Origin: Glaciecola sp038744645 | GTDB taxonomy: Bacteria; Pseudomonadota; Gammaproteobacteria; Enterobacterales; Alteromonadaceae | DNA: 15,503 bases | NCBI GenBank assembly: GCA_038744645.1 | Contig: JBCDMA010000062.1 | Coordinates: 1-15,503 of the forward strand | Direction: 5' to 3' | Shown here: piece by piece, positions 15,401 through 15,503 of the stretch | Position numbering within the stretch: the first letter of the stretch is position 1 | How the letters are laid out: the number at the start of each line of letters is the position of its first letter | Position numbers and translations under genes: made by a program | Notes under the pieces: model-generated | Databases searched by the model: none | Told to the model about the DNA's origin: nothing | Seen by the model: the letters and a program-made list of their open reading frames with translations, nothing else

Positions 15401-15503
15401 ATCTGCTGCCGCACTGAGAAGCGCCGTAGAGGCAGTGACAGCAATCATTTATGAAATGAAACAATCGGGTAACAGCAGCAGTACAACAAACGATATCCTT
15501 GTC
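12429..15503 (+). CDS. Giant lipoprotein with duplicated module and DxDxDG repeat array, 3' end cut by window
   Basis: The frame is open for 1,025 codons and runs off the window. A signal peptide with Arg4 and Arg8 ends in the lipobox ITAC (Cys22), followed by five Gly and a Pro/Ala/Thr-rich stalk (32-57). Residues 75-278 form a module beginning SGSGVKGPLANAMVRVYEVD and containing IYATPLTTI and FGFGI. Residues 369-794 are an array of 35-residue Asp-rich units with DxDGDGxGN and DAFPxD, like thrombospondin type 3/EF-hand calcium loops. From residue 817 the first module recurs (SGAGVKGPMAFADVALYRLD, IYATPLTTM, LGFGI). The product is expected to be lipid-anchored in the outer membrane, probably surface exposed, with a calcium-stiffened rod between two like domains. 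Function is not known; adhesion or polymer binding is a guess. The ATG at 12429 has a weak ribosome site; TTG at 12423 with AGG seven bases upstream is possible. Aspartate makes up a large share of the middle. Confidence 0.92.
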   Translation, partial: MLYRLFLRLTLVVFIASSITACGGGGGSSDSPEPTRSPAPTPAPAPTPTPAPAPPPPQDNGNDGDGQNDTVHIVSGSGVKGPLANAMVRVYEVDPNQSDFRGTLIAESSTDNQAKIENLEVSDSLAGPFIIEFTAVDETVDLSTGIAPFLGTLSTIVTKTEISSEQPIYATPLTTIVEKLIAAGAGSALLGGNENGTIDTDEVIDAIASAEAIVRSTFGFGISDQVNILTTPAIIDGPISSEQLSAIAEYRAAAEGFASVISYLSQRNTSQIDTDTIVSDLARDLADGVLDGSFGERSTSSYDLDDLVSQSNLLNDLSIDSIDGTRTVDDIVQILLDERSATGFTDVTVSGFQSIQGPFLVAPIALAADIDGDGVFNSVDLDDDGDSVADTLDAFPHDETESVDTDNDGIGNNRDTDDDGDGIPDANDDFPLDASQQENNDQDNDGVEDIFDAFPNDASESHDLDGDGIGDNTDDDIDGDGVANSIDVFPYNSNETIDTDNDGVGNNTDTDDDNDGVSDDLDAFPLDASEVTDTDGDGVGNNADSDDDNDGVPDSSDAFPLDSLASVFNDADGDGWPVGQDDDDSNPNSPTIAFIDPDQDGLASDGGLAPDDDDDNDGVPDTFDWAPNDPSEWSDVDGDSIGDNADSDKDGDGFENSEDKFPSNPEEWADTDNDGIGDNEDSDADNDGIDNDVDAFPLDSTEWSDNDNDGIGNNADNDDDNDGVDDSIDAFPFDPNESADFDGDGIGNNEDNDDDNDNVIDTEDAFPFNQNESKDTDGDGIGDNEDNNSEIDDGSSNTVSEPSPLPPPPESETVSISGAGVKGPMAFADVALYRLDMSKNDYKGDVIGTTSTNEFAQIIDLSLPSDETPPFLMEIKGVEGSTIDISTDLYPVIDELRTLITQQMLDDGISIYATPLTTMATDMALSSADSNVSPFGGNQDGVATTEEVLAAIPVAAERVKSTLGFGIDENVELFTTPPVIDADTKSDSDKASAAALRSAVEAVTAIIYEMKQSGNSSSTTNDILV
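12651..13262 (+). repeat. Module copy 1 of the duplicated lipoprotein domain
   Basis: About 204 codons match the segment at 14877-15503. Shared landmarks in the same order are SGxGVKGP, a VRVYEVD/VALYRLD strand, IYATPLTT, GG(N)x(D/N)G, an acidic EEV/DEV-AI helix, RSTFGFGI/KSTLGFGI, and TTPxxID. The first 100 residues look like a beta-sandwich, the rest helical. Confidence 0.85.
13533..14810 (+). repeat. Array of about 12 Asp-rich 35-residue (105-base) units, thrombospondin type 3-like
   Basis: Units start at 13533, 13638, 13743, 13815, 13920, 14025, 14133, 14331, 14436, 14541, 14646 and 14751. Each full unit has two calcium-type loops (DxDxDGxGN and DxDxDG) and ends DAFPxDxxE. Unit 3 has only 24 residues (the first loop is missing), unit 6 has one extra residue, unit 7 is 66 residues with a divergent insert (GWPVGQDDDDSNPNSP), and unit 12 is partial. 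The codons differ between units, so the array is old rather than freshly amplified. Confidence 0.9.
14877..15503 (+). repeat. Module copy 2 of the duplicated lipoprotein domain, cut by window end
   Basis: The same domain as at 12651-13262 recurs after the repeat array and a short Pro-rich linker (LPPPPES). Alignment by eye covers 209 codons to the window end. Divergence is substantial, so the duplication is old. Confidence 0.82.

Overview
The window looks like a surface-polysaccharide region from the chromosome of a Gram-negative, probably marine gammaproteobacterium (an Alteromonadales-like relative is my best guess). The grounds are an outer-membrane beta-barrel with a signal peptide, a lipoprotein with a Gly-rich linker after its lipobox and Asp-rich calcium-type repeats, moderate-to-low GC with AT-rich gaps, and the mix of envelope genes. 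No rRNA, tRNA, CRISPR or insertion sequence was seen. Both ends of the window cut genes.

Left part (1-4603, minus strand): a compact five-gene operon with gaps of 2 to 15 bases. In transcription order it encodes a fused HAD phosphatase-UbiA prenyltransferase, an FAD oxidase very like mycobacterial DprE1, an SDR reductase like DprE2, a small four-helix SMR/EamA-type transporter, and an extended-SDR epimerase cut by the window start. The first three match the pathway that turns PRPP plus polyprenyl phosphate into polyprenyl-phospho-ribose and then epimerises it at C2 to polyprenyl-phospho-D-arabinofuranose. The HAD domain could supply the 5-phosphatase step and the small transporter could flip the lipid. 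No arabinosyltransferase or acceptor gene is visible; it may lie beyond position 1.

Middle (5122-10559): a stand-alone membrane GT2 glycosyltransferase of the cellulose-synthase-like type (minus strand, with its own terminator), then a divergent UDP-glucuronate 4-epimerase-like gene and, after a 605-base gap rich in hairpins, a WcaJ-type polyprenyl-phosphate sugar-1-phosphate transferase that starts a lipid-linked repeat unit. A 20-codon ORF ends just before it. A hairpin at 10573-10594 can terminate transcription from both sides.

Right part (10671-15503): an outer-membrane beta-barrel gene (minus strand) and, divergent from it, a very large lipoprotein gene open to the window end. The lipoprotein has a lipobox, a Pro-rich stalk, a module of about 205 residues, an array of 35-residue DxDxDG repeats (thrombospondin type 3-like), and a second copy of the same module. 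Read together, the region makes lipid-linked sugars (a decaprenyl-phospho-arabinose-like donor, a WcaJ-primed glycan, a GT2 polymer) and carries surface proteins that may export or hold such polymers.
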